A program made the position numbers and the translations under genes. From Sphingomonas citri (lineage in GTDB: Bacteria; Pseudomonadota; Alphaproteobacteria; Sphingomonadales; Sphingomonadaceae): 64,000 nt of DNA. Under the pieces are notes generated by a model. The model did no database searches, was not told where the DNA came from, and saw only the letters and a program-made list of their open reading frames with translations. The DNA is taken from positions 211,996 to 275,995 of the forward strand of contig NZ_JAHXZN010000005.1 of NCBI RefSeq assembly GCF_019429485.1. The letters run 5' to 3'. Shown piece after piece: positions 16,661 to 24,398 of this stretch (positions are counted from its first letter, which is position 1; the number at the start of each line of letters is the position of its first letter).

Positions 16661-17992
16661 TCAGCCAGCTGGCAGTGTTAGCGTGAAGCGCGCGCCGTCG
16701 CCGGGGGCACTGTCGACGGTGAGCGTACCACCCATCGCCTCGGCGAGCCGCCGCGCGATGTAAAGCCCAAGCCCACTGCCGCCCGGCTCGCCGGGATCGA
16801 CGCGCTCGAACTTGCCGAAAATGCGCACTTGGTCAGCCGCGGCGATGCCCTGCCCGACGTCGGCCACGGTCAGCAGCGCGCGGCCGCCTTCGCGCCGCAG
16901 CGATAGCACGATCGCGCTGTCGCGCGGCGCGTAGCGCACCGCATTGGCGATCAGATTGACCGCCACCTGCAGCATCCGCCGGAACTCGCCGAGTGCGATC
17001 AGCTCGTTCTCGCACCCCGAGCGGTCGATCGTCACACCCGCCTCAGTCGCGCGCGCCGACAGCAACGCGGCGGCGCGGCGCGCCACGTCGGCGAGGTCGA
17101 CCGGCGCGCGCTCGGTGGTGAAATCCTCGCGCTCGATCGCCTCCAGGTCGACGAGATCGTCGATCAGCCCGAGCAGGTGGCGCCCGGCGCCGGCGATATC
17201 GGCGGCATAGTCGGCGTAGTGGCTGTCGAGCGGACCGTCGCCGCCGGCGCTGATCCCGTCGGCGTCGGCGATGATCCGCGCCAGCGCGCCGCGCAGCAGC
17301 GTATCGAGCCGGTGGTCGAACGGGCGAAGCTGCGGGGCGGCGGATTGAGGCGCGGCGACATAGGCGGCGCCCACGAAACCGCCGAAGCCGCCGCCGCTAT
17401 CCAGTCGGACATGTCCCGCGAGCGTCACGCGCGCGCCGCTGCCGTGCAGCCGCGCGGGCTGGTCGGCGAAGTCGCGCCGCTCGGTGAGCGCATCGAGCAG
17501 CGGCATGGTGCCGTCGCGGTCTGGCTCGAGCACGAACAGCCGGCTCAGCGGGCGGCCCAGCGCGGCGGCGGGATCAAGCCCGAGCCGGGCCGCGGTGTCG
17601 AGCGACAGCCGCGTGACGCGCAGCTCCGAGTCGACCTCCCAGGTCCAGTCGGCGTCCTCGGGCGCGGTCACCTCTGCCAGCGTGGCGGCGCCCGCGCGGG
17701 CATGGCCGGCGGCACGCTCGCGGAGCAGCGAGACGGTCAGTGCCACCCCGGTCTCATCGGGCATGGCTTTGACCCAGCAATCAAGGTCGCGGTCGCCGTC
17801 GGCGATCGTCACCGCGCGCGATACCAGGATGCGCAGCCGTCTTGCCAGCCGCACCAGCACCGCGACCTGGGGAATAGCAAGCAGCGCGCCGTGACGCCCG
17901 CCCGCGCGCGCGTTGAGCGCGGCGAAGGCATCGTCGGCGCGGGCGAGCCGGTCGTGCCGGTCGACCGCGGCGTGCAGCGTCGCCAGCGCCAT
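16661..17992 (-). CDS. Histidine-kinase-like protein with PAS domain and degenerate HisKA
   Basis: 443 residues. A PAS-like domain covers about 114-210 (DWTWEVDSELRVTRLSLDTA). The dimerisation helix at 225-245 (FDHRLDTLLRGALARIIA) aligns with the usual SHELRTPLNAII, but Thr231 falls where the phospho-acceptor His should be; the nearest His is His227, one helical turn earlier. The HATPase domain looks intact: N-box NLIANAVRYAP (346-356), VADVGQGI (376-383), GSGLGLYI (405-412). It may be a pseudokinase, a phosphatase or a kinase using a shifted His. Its ATG overlaps the DUF2336 stop (TGATG), so the two are made together. Confidence 0.85.
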   Translation of the reverse strand: MALATLHAAVDRHDRLARADDAFAALNARAGGRHGALLAIPQVAVLVRLARRLRILVSRAVTIADGDRDLDCWVKAMPDETGVALTVSLLRERAAGHARAGAATLAEVTAPEDADWTWEVDSELRVTRLSLDTAARLGLDPAAALGRPLSRLFVLEPDRDGTMPLLDALTERRDFADQPARLHGSGARVTLAGHVRLDSGGGFGGFVGAAYVAAPQSAAPQLRPFDHRLDTLLRGALARIIADADGISAGGDGPLDSHYADYAADIAGAGRHLLGLIDDLVDLEAIEREDFTTERAPVDLADVARRAAALLSARATEAGVTIDRSGCENELIALGEFRRMLQVAVNLIANAVRYAPRDSAIVLSLRREGGRALLTVADVGQGIAAADQVRIFGKFERVDPGEPGGSGLGLYIARRLAEAMGGTLTVDSAPGDGARFTLTLPAG

Positions 17993-19080
17993 CACGCGCG
18001 CGGGCTGCGGGCGAGCGCGCGCACGGCGGCGCGAAAATCGCGGTGCAACGTCAGCGGCGCCACCGCACGCGCGGCGGTCTCGGGCGCCAGTGTGGCGACC
18101 CGGTCGAGCGAATCGGGCAAGGTCTCGACGTCGCGCGCGCGATCGGCCTCGCACAGGACGAAACCGACCTGCGCGATCAGGTGCCGTTCGATCCCGAGCG
18201 CGCGCAGCGCCAGCCACAGCCGGTCGCTGTCGGCGTCGAGCGTCAGCCCGCGCGCCTCGGCGAACTCGATCCCGAGCGCGTGCGCCAGCAGCGCGACGAA
18301 AAGATCGGTGCGCGCCTCGCCGAGCGAGTCGATCAGCAGCTGCGGCAGCGCGCCCGCGACGGGGTCGATCGCGGCGGCGAGCTGCGCCGCGGCGGCCTCG
18401 ACGCGCTCGCCGTCGTCGTGCGCCGCGATGCTGCGCTGACTCGCCTCGGACAAGGCGCGGTCGACCTCGGGTGGCACGCCGTGGCCGAGCCGCTCGCGCA
18501 GCGCCGCCGCCACCCACCAGGCGAGCCGCTCGTGCATCGCCTCTGGCAGTTCGGCGCGGCGATCGGCGTGGGCCAGGCGACGCCGACTGTCCGCCACCAG
18601 ATACGCCACCGCACGAGCACGCACCACACCGTCGGCGCTCTCCGCGAGCGCGGCAGCCAGCGTCGCGGTGCCGCCGGGCGCGCGCTGCGCCGCCAGCGCC
18701 TCGTCGATCAGGTCGACGCGTGCCTGCGCGATCATCTCCCCCATCACCCCTGGATCACGCATCAGCCCCGACTCGACCAGCCGCGGCAGCGTCATCGCGC
18801 GATTGCCGGCGAGCAGCGCGGCGGCGTCCGGGAAGCCGCGCGCCTCGAGCAGCCGCGCGGCGTGACCGGCGATGTCGCGCTCGATCGCGGCGACGGTCGT
18901 CTCGGCCAGGCGGTTGATCGCCACTCGGGTGCGCTCGTCGAGTCGGTCGCGCACGTCGGCGAAGACGTCCGCGATCGTCGCGCTCAGCCGTGCCCCCGCC
19001 CGGCCGTCGGCCGACGCCGCCTGCGCCGCGACTCGCGCGGCCAGGTCCGAATCGATCGCCTGAGAGGGTTGGGCGGGCAT
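17992..19080 (-). CDS. DUF2336 domain-containing protein
   Basis: 362 residues, nearly all alpha-helical and Ala/Arg/Asp-rich, with repeated helix pairs (RLVESGLMRDPGVMGEMIAQARVDLIDEAL, ALAESADGVVRARAVAYLVADSRRRLAHADRRAELPEAMHERLAWWVAAALRERLG). This matches the alphaproteobacterial DUF2336 family, which I associate with cell-cycle and motility genes but which has no established biochemical role. ATG 19080 is preferred over the in-frame ATG 33 bases upstream, as it has AAGGGG at a better distance. It is followed by the kinase-like gene with a one-base overlap. A CtrA-like box lies 26-40 bases upstream of the start. Confidence 0.8.
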   Translation of the reverse strand: MPAQPSQAIDSDLAARVAAQAASADGRAGARLSATIADVFADVRDRLDERTRVAINRLAETTVAAIERDIAGHAARLLEARGFPDAAALLAGNRAMTLPRLVESGLMRDPGVMGEMIAQARVDLIDEALAAQRAPGGTATLAAALAESADGVVRARAVAYLVADSRRRLAHADRRAELPEAMHERLAWWVAAALRERLGHGVPPEVDRALSEASQRSIAAHDDGERVEAAAAQLAAAIDPVAGALPQLLIDSLGEARTDLFVALLAHALGIEFAEARGLTLDADSDRLWLALRALGIERHLIAQVGFVLCEADRARDVETLPDSLDRVATLAPETAARAVAPLTLHRDFRAAVRALARSPRA

Positions 19081-19105
19081 CTCCCCACCCCTTAGCGAGC
19101 GATCC

Positions 19106-19120
19106 TTAACCACGCTCTAA
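19106..19120 (-). promoter_or_regulatory. CtrA-like box upstream of the DUF2336 gene
   Basis: On the minus strand it reads TTAG-N7-TTAA, one base off the alphaproteobacterial CtrA consensus TTAA-N7-TTAA(C). It is 26-40 bases before the DUF2336 start and overlaps the 3' end of the preceding gene. Assignment is by motif only. Confidence 0.35.
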
Positions 19121-20298
19121 GTCACTCGCCGCAGCCACTCGACCGCGACCACCAGCGTCAGGGCGGCGTAGGCGGCGACGATGCCGAGGCCGAGGGTCGG
19201 CCAGCCGAGCAATGTCGCCACGGCCAAGATCGCGAGATAGCCCGGCGCCGTGCCCCACCAGACCCGGCGCGGCGCGGCGACGGCGGCGCGTTCGCCCACG
19301 CCGGCCGCGACCAGCGCTCCGATCGCGAGCAGCCGCGCGCTCGCGGTCGCGGCCTCGCGATCCACCTCATGCGCCAGCAGCAGCGCCGCGATCGCAGGCA
19401 CCGCCATGATCAGCGCGCGGCTGGCGCGCAACAGCGCGGGCTCGTCGCGGAACAGCGCCAGCGCACCTGCGATCTCGGCCAGCAGCACCGCCGCGAGGGC
19501 CACCAGGACGCCCAGCCCGGGTGCGCCGAGCGCGATCGCGGCGCCGCCGGCCAGTCCCGCCGCCCCCGCCGCGGCGGTGCACGCGCCGGTGCCGATCGCG
19601 CGCCGCGCGATCACCGGGATCACCGCGCGCGCGAGCGGGCGCAGCACCAGCCGCTCGAACCAGCTCGGCCGCACCGCCATCGACGCCGACAGCACCGCGC
19701 GGCCGCGCTCCTCCAGCGCGCTCGCCCGCCGCTCGATGCCGTGGCCCAATTCCATGTCGTCGAGCCGCAGCGAGATGTGGCGAGCGCCGGCCTGGTCGGC
19801 GGCGCGCAGCAGCGTCGACTGGAGATCGTAATCGTCGGGCAGGCGCGCCGCCTCGGCGATGCGCCGTGCGTCGAGCCGCGCCACGCCTCCCCAGGCCGCG
19901 CCCGCGCCGACGCGCTCGAACAGCGGTGAAGCCTGCGCGCCGGGCACCACCAGCAGCGCGTCGCCACCCTCGCCCGCCAGCGCGTGGACGACGCCCTCGG
20001 TGGTGACCAGCCCGTCCGCCATCATCACCACGCGCGCGAGCGGGTGCAGCTTGGCCAGCGCCTCCGCGGCGGTGCGGACCACGTCGACCGCGACGCCACG
20101 CCGCCCGATCCGCGCCAGTGCGCCCATCAGCTCCGGCGTTTCGCGCGACACCACGACGACGATCTGCGCGGCGTCGCATGCCACCAGCAGCCGCGCCTGA
20201 TATTCGATCAGCGAGGCCGCGGCGAAGGGCAGCGTGGCCGCGAGCGTCCCCGGTCGGTCCTCTGCCTCATGGATCGCGAACAGGAGCCCGGCCAGCAT
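19117..20298 (-). CDS. Membrane protein with nucleotidyltransferase-like N-terminal domain
   Basis: 393 residues. The first 200 look like a GT-A/nucleotidyltransferase fold (FAIHEAEDRPGTLAATLPF, LIEYQARLLVACDAAQIVVVVS, RVVMMADGLVTTEGVVHAL, DALLVVPGAQASPLFERVGAG). From about residue 235 there are six or so hydrophobic helices. The layout recalls bifunctional nucleotidyltransferase/CDP-alcohol phosphotransferases, but the phosphotransferase DG...AR...G...D...D motif is not visible, so the C-terminal half may be inactive or different. Start ATG 20298 avoids an implausible basic N-terminal extension. It is first in a likely operon with the DUF2336 and kinase-like genes and divergent from the coiled-coil gene. 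Confidence 0.65.
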   Translation of the reverse strand: MLAGLLFAIHEAEDRPGTLAATLPFAAASLIEYQARLLVACDAAQIVVVVSRETPELMGALARIGRRGVAVDVVRTAAEALAKLHPLARVVMMADGLVTTEGVVHALAGEGGDALLVVPGAQASPLFERVGAGAAWGGVARLDARRIAEAARLPDDYDLQSTLLRAADQAGARHISLRLDDMELGHGIERRASALEERGRAVLSASMAVRPSWFERLVLRPLARAVIPVIARRAIGTGACTAAAGAAGLAGGAAIALGAPGLGVLVALAAVLLAEIAGALALFRDEPALLRASRALIMAVPAIAALLLAHEVDREAATASARLLAIGALVAAGVGERAAVAAPRRVWWGTAPGYLAILAVATLLGWPTLGLGIVAAYAALTLVVAVEWLRRVT

Positions 20299-20418
20299 GG
20301 CATGGCTGTTACGGGGTGGCGTGGACCGCGGCAATATCCGTGACGCGGCGCAGCGACGCGGCGGACCGAGCGACTGTGCCCCTCCGAGACGGCTTCCCGA
20401 TGCGGGCAAACGTGTTAG

Positions 20419-22755
20419 ATGGAGCGGATGACCGGGGGGCCGACTTCACTATCCGATGCACGTGCGACCGAGCCTGGCGCGCGTTGGCCCGATCATTGGC
20501 CGGAGAGCTGGCCCGATCCCGCCTCCCTTCCGTCTGCGGAGCCCGCCCCGACCGTGACCGACCCGTTCTTCTCCGACGACGCTCCCGACCGCCCTACGCT
20601 GGGCGGCCCGCGGCCGGTGCTCGGTTGGGTCGCGATCGCGGTCGCGGTGCTGTGGGTCGCGGCGCTGCTGTGGCTCGCGCGTGACTCGCTCAGCGCGATG
20701 ACGCCGCTGGCGCTGGCGCAGTTCGGCGCCGCGCTGGCGACAGTGCCCGCGCTGGCGGGCGTGGTCTGGCTCGCCGCGCTGCGCACCTCCACCGCCGAGG
20801 CGCAGCGCTTCGGCGCGACCGCGCGCGCCATGCGCAGTGAGGCGGTCGCGCTGGAGAACACGGTGGCGGTGCTCGGCACCACGATCGAGGAGCAGCGCAC
20901 CCAGATGGCCGAGCAGGTGCGCCTGCTCACCGCGCTGGGCGATGCCGCGACCGCGCGGCTCGCCGATATCGCGGGCACGCTCTCCGCCGAAGTCCAGCGC
21001 GTCGACGCGCAGACCGGCGCGCTCTCCGCCACCGCCGGCGGCGCCCACGAGCGGCTCGACGCGCTGCTAGCGGCGCTGCCGCGCGCCGCGGAGGAGACGC
21101 GCTCGCTGACCGAGACGATCGACCAGGCCGGGCTGGTCGCCTATGAACACAGCGCCGGGCTCGATGCGCAGGTCGCGGCGCTGGTCGCGCGCGGGCGCGA
21201 CGCCGAGGCGATCGCGGGCGGCGCGGCGGAGAAGCTCGCCGCGTATATGCAGCGGATGGAATCGACCAGCCACACCGCCGGGGCGCGGCTGGAGGCGGTC
21301 ACCTCCGCGGCGGCGGGTGCGGTCGACGCGCTGCTCGATCGCACCGCGCGCGCGATAGACGAGTCGCGCAAGGCGATCGCGGCACAGGGCGACGCGATGC
21401 TGGCGATGGTCAGCACCAACCAGACCGCGCTCGACCATGCCGCGCGCGAGAGCGCCGAGGCGCTGGCCGAGCGGATCGGGCTGATCGAGGTGGTGATCGA
21501 GCGGATCGCGGCGCGGCTCGACGCGCAGCAGGGCGCGGGTCGCCAGCTGTTCGACTCGCTCGACGATGCGATCCTGCGCGTCGACCAGCGTTTCGTCGCG
21601 CTGCATCGCGACGGCGGCGAGCGCACCCAGCAGCTCGCCGCGTCGGTGAGCGCACTCCACGCCTCGGCCGAGGCGCTGGCGCGCGCGATGGACGCGGGCC
21701 ACGCCTCGGCGCAGCACACGATCTCGACGACCGAGCACCTGCTCGTCGCGCTCGACGCCGCCGCGCGCGAGATGGACGAGACCATGCCCGAGGCGATCTC
21801 GCGGCTGGAGAGCCGCGTCGCCTCGACCAAGCAGGTGATCACCGCGGCCAAGCCCGAGCTGCTCGCGCTCGTCACCGCGGCCGAGAGCACGCACGACGCG
21901 ATCGAGGCGGTGGCACAGGTCGTCGCCGAGCAGCGCCAGACGGTCGAGTCACTCACCAGCCGGCTCCACGATGGGCTGGCGCGCGGGCGCAGCCAGGCCG
22001 ACGAGATCGGCGAGGCGATGGGCGATGCCTCGCGCCAGATCGACGACATGACCGAACAGGCCGCGCCGCGGCTGGTCGAGGCGCTGCTGCGCGTGCGGGA
22101 GACCGCCTCGGCCGCGGCAGATCACGCGCGCGAGGCGATCGCGCGCGTGATCCCCGAGGCCGCCGACGCGCTGGAGAGCGCGGGTGCCGCCGCGCTCAGC
22201 CGCGCGGTGGAGAGCGGGGTGCAGGGCCAGGTCCGCCAGGTGGCGCAGGTCGCCGAGGCGGCTGTGGCGGCGACCAACCGCGCGGGCGAGCGGCTGCAGC
22301 AGCAGCTCGATGGCATCGAGGCGACGATCGCGCTGATCGACCAGCGGCTGGAGGAAGCGCGCGCGGCAGGCGAGGAGAATGAGCGCGACAGCTTCGCGCG
22401 GCGCGCCTCGCTGCTGATCGAGTCGCTCAACTCGGCCTCAATCGACCTGACCCGCACCTTCGCGCCCGAGATCTCGGACAGCGCCTGGGCGGCCTATCTC
22501 AAGGGTGACCGCGGCGTCTTCACGCGGCGCGCGGTACGGCTGCTCGACGGCGGCGAGCAGCGCGACGTCGCGCGGCTCTACGACGAGGACGGCGCGTTCC
22601 GCGAGCAGGTCAACCGCTACATCCACGATTTCGAGGCGATGCTCCGCACGATCCTGGCGCAGCGCGACGGCTCGCCGCTGGGAGTGACGTTGCTCTCGTC
22701 GGACATGGGCAAGCTGTACGTCGCGCTGGCGCAGGCGATCGAGCGGCTTCGCTAG
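20419..22755 (+). CDS. Large coiled-coil inner-membrane protein (TipN-like architecture)
   Basis: 778 residues. A Pro/Asp-rich cytoplasmic N-terminus (about 1-65), two transmembrane helices (about 68-87 and 97-120), then about 530 residues of continuous Ala/Glu/Arg coiled coil (DAATARLADIAGTLSAEVQRVDAQTG and similar), ending in a compact C-terminal domain (AWAAYLKGDRGVFTRRAVRL, AQRDGSPLGVTLLSSDMGKLYVALAQAIERL). Two N-terminal helices plus a long coiled coil is the layout of the Caulobacter pole marker TipN. The call is by architecture, and a role in polarity or envelope organisation is an inference. The neighbouring DUF2336 and CtrA-like sites agree with a cell-cycle context. Confidence 0.65.
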   Translation: MERMTGGPTSLSDARATEPGARWPDHWPESWPDPASLPSAEPAPTVTDPFFSDDAPDRPTLGGPRPVLGWVAIAVAVLWVAALLWLARDSLSAMTPLALAQFGAALATVPALAGVVWLAALRTSTAEAQRFGATARAMRSEAVALENTVAVLGTTIEEQRTQMAEQVRLLTALGDAATARLADIAGTLSAEVQRVDAQTGALSATAGGAHERLDALLAALPRAAEETRSLTETIDQAGLVAYEHSAGLDAQVAALVARGRDAEAIAGGAAEKLAAYMQRMESTSHTAGARLEAVTSAAAGAVDALLDRTARAIDESRKAIAAQGDAMLAMVSTNQTALDHAARESAEALAERIGLIEVVIERIAARLDAQQGAGRQLFDSLDDAILRVDQRFVALHRDGGERTQQLAASVSALHASAEALARAMDAGHASAQHTISTTEHLLVALDAAAREMDETMPEAISRLESRVASTKQVITAAKPELLALVTAAESTHDAIEAVAQVVAEQRQTVESLTSRLHDGLARGRSQADEIGEAMGDASRQIDDMTEQAAPRLVEALLRVRETASAAADHAREAIARVIPEAADALESAGAAALSRAVESGVQGQVRQVAQVAEAAVAATNRAGERLQQQLDGIEATIALIDQRLEEARAAGEENERDSFARRASLLIESLNSASIDLTRTFAPEISDSAWAAYLKGDRGVFTRRAVRLLDGGEQRDVARLYDEDGAFREQVNRYIHDFEAMLRTILAQRDGSPLGVTLLSSDMGKLYVALAQAIERLR

Positions 22756-22892
22756 GGCGACGCCAGGTGCGGTCGCCCGTTGACCTCACCCTTCCGTTCG
22801 CCCGTCATTCGGAGGTGGCGACGGCGCGCGCTACTCGCCGTGACAGGCCGCTTTGCGACTTCGGTCTAAACCGCGCCCTATAGCGCGCGCAC

Positions 22893-22908
22893 CTAACTGC
22901 GGCTTAAC
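22893..22908 (+). promoter_or_regulatory. CtrA-like box upstream of the spore-coat-U-like gene
   Basis: CTAA-CTGCGGC-TTAAC, one base from the CtrA consensus TTAA-N7-TTAAC, placed 24-39 bases before the ATG of the secreted SCPU-like protein. Assignment is by motif only. The remaining gap from 22756 shows nothing else. Confidence 0.45.
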
Positions 22909-22931
22909 CAACCTCTGCTGTGTCGGTTCGC

Positions 22932-23999
22932 ATGCGCGCGCCGTCCCGCTCCCCCGCCCCGCTGTCGCCGTGGCTCGTACGCCTGCTCGCCGCCCTGCTC
23001 GCGCTCGTCGCCGCGCCGGCGCTCGCCTGCACGATGCCCGCCAACACGGCGGTGACGGTCGGCAGCTACTCGCCCGCCGCGATCAAGGCCGGTGCGGTGC
23101 CCTATGCGCAGACCGCGTCGGGGTTCGAGTGCACCACGCTCACGGTGCTGACGCTGCTCAGCGCCAATTATCTGAGCGCGACAATCGGGTCGGGCGCGAC
23201 ACTCAAGCTCACCTCGACCAGCAACGCCGCCGATACGCTGGCCTACCAGCTCTTCGCCAACGCCAGCAGCAGCTATGAGATCAAGCCGGGCACGACGACC
23301 TATTATATGAAGAGCGGTGCAGTCACGCTGCTCACCGTCGGCAGCCAGGGCGCCAACGTACCGCTGTTCTTCAAGCTCGCGAGCGGCACCGCCCCCGCGC
23401 CCGGCACCTACAAGGGATCGATCGCGATCCGCTGGGACTGGAATTTCTGCAACGGCGTCGCGGTGGGCAGCCTGTGCACGCTCGGCGCCACCGACAGTGG
23501 TAGCCAGACGGTGACGCTCGCGGTCACGCTCTACGTCGCCCCCAAGCCGCCCACGGTGGCACTGGCGCTAGGCGCGGTCACCTGGGATCCGGTCAACGGC
23601 ACGCTCAACCCCAAGGCGATACCGGGCAGCAAGCGCCGCATGGTGATGACGCTGAGCAACCCCGACCTGGTCGCCACCGAGCTGGACGCGACCACCCTCG
23701 TCGTTCCCACCGCGACCCGCATGGCGATCGCGCTCGACGGCGACGGTACCGGCAGCGGCGCGGTGGTGCAGGTGACCGAGGGGTCACCGCCGTCGGGCGC
23801 GACGATCGCCTACGCCTCACCGGGGAGCACGACCGACCAGATCGACTTCTCAAGCGACGGCGGCGCGACCTGGACCTACGTGCCGGTCCCCGGCGACGCG
23901 ACCAGCCAGGCGGCGGTGACGAGCGTGCGGATCAAGCCCAAGTCGAGCATGGCGGCGGGCTCGTCGATCAGCGTGTCGGTGCCTTACTCGGTGAGGTGA
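22932..23999 (+). CDS. Secreted spore-coat-protein-U (SCPU)/fimbrial-like protein
   Basis: About 355 residues. Signal peptide ends at PALA-C (about residue 33); the mature N-terminus carries paired cysteines (CTMPAN, SGFECTTLTVLTLL, WNFCNGVAVGSLCTLGA) and beta strands typical of the SCPU domain found in archaic (Csu-type) chaperone-usher pilins and adhesins. A second beta-sandwich (about 180-355: VALALGAVTWDPVNGTLNPKAIPGSKRRMVMTLSNP) follows, with strand-rich C-terminus SSISVSVPYSVR. No chaperone or usher gene is adjacent, so it may be a stand-alone surface protein. Start ATG 22932 chosen; GTG 22920 is possible. No good ribosome-binding site is visible. Confidence 0.65.
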   Translation: MRAPSRSPAPLSPWLVRLLAALLALVAAPALACTMPANTAVTVGSYSPAAIKAGAVPYAQTASGFECTTLTVLTLLSANYLSATIGSGATLKLTSTSNAADTLAYQLFANASSSYEIKPGTTTYYMKSGAVTLLTVGSQGANVPLFFKLASGTAPAPGTYKGSIAIRWDWNFCNGVAVGSLCTLGATDSGSQTVTLAVTLYVAPKPPTVALALGAVTWDPVNGTLNPKAIPGSKRRMVMTLSNPDLVATELDATTLVVPTATRMAIALDGDGTGSGAVVQVTEGSPPSGATIAYASPGSTTDQIDFSSDGGATWTYVPVPGDATSQAAVTSVRIKPKSSMAAGSSISVSVPYSVR

Positions 24000-24042
24000 G
24001 CGCGAACGCGGTCGCGAGCGGAATGACGTAAACTGATCTCCC

Positions 24043-24058
24043 CTCCCCTTCAGGGGAG
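24043..24058. terminator. Stem-loop between convergent genes
   Basis: CTCCCC-TTCA-GGGGAG forms a six-pair hairpin between the SCPU-like gene and the end of the nuo/rnj operon. There is no clear T tract on either side, so it is only a candidate bidirectional terminator. Confidence 0.4.
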
Positions 24059-24112
24059 CGAGCCGGGGCTGAGGCGCCGCCGCGAACGTGACGCGTGTGG
24101 AAGCGCCCCACC

Positions 24113-24388
24113 CTAGATCGCGTTGGCCGGGTCGGCGAAGTCGAGCATGCCCGCGGTCACCCAGCCGAACTCGTAGTTCGCCACGAACAGCCCGAACAGC
24201 AGGGTCGCGACGATCGTGGTGCGCACCAGCACGCGCTTGAGCGAGAAGCTGTGCGGCGAGCTCTCGGCGGTGCCGGGGACGTGCTCGGCGCCCATCTCGG
24301 CCGAGGTACGCACGCCCCACGGCAGCACCAGGAACACCGAGAAAGCCCAGAACAGGATGTAGATCGCCAGCAGCGACGTCCAGCGCAT
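24113..24388 (-). CDS. DUF1467 family membrane protein
   Basis: 91 residues. Two transmembrane helices (about 5-25 and 56-74) with the family signature WAFSVFLVLPWGVRT between them and an amphipathic charged loop (HSFSLKRVLVRTT). DUF1467 proteins are short alphaproteobacterial inner-membrane proteins of unknown role, often next to rnj, as here. GGAGG lies six to seven bases before the ATG. It starts 11 bases after the rnj stop and is the last gene of the long minus-strand operon. Confidence 0.9.
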   Translation of the reverse strand: MRWTSLLAIYILFWAFSVFLVLPWGVRTSAEMGAEHVPGTAESSPHSFSLKRVLVRTTIVATLLFGLFVANYEFGWVTAGMLDFADPANAI

Positions 24389-24398
24389 CCGTCCCTCC

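Noticed and set aside
17993..18517. Upstream extension of the kinase-like frame through the DUF2336 gene
   Set aside because: Arg-rich shadow sequence. ATG 17992 overlaps the DUF2336 stop by one base.
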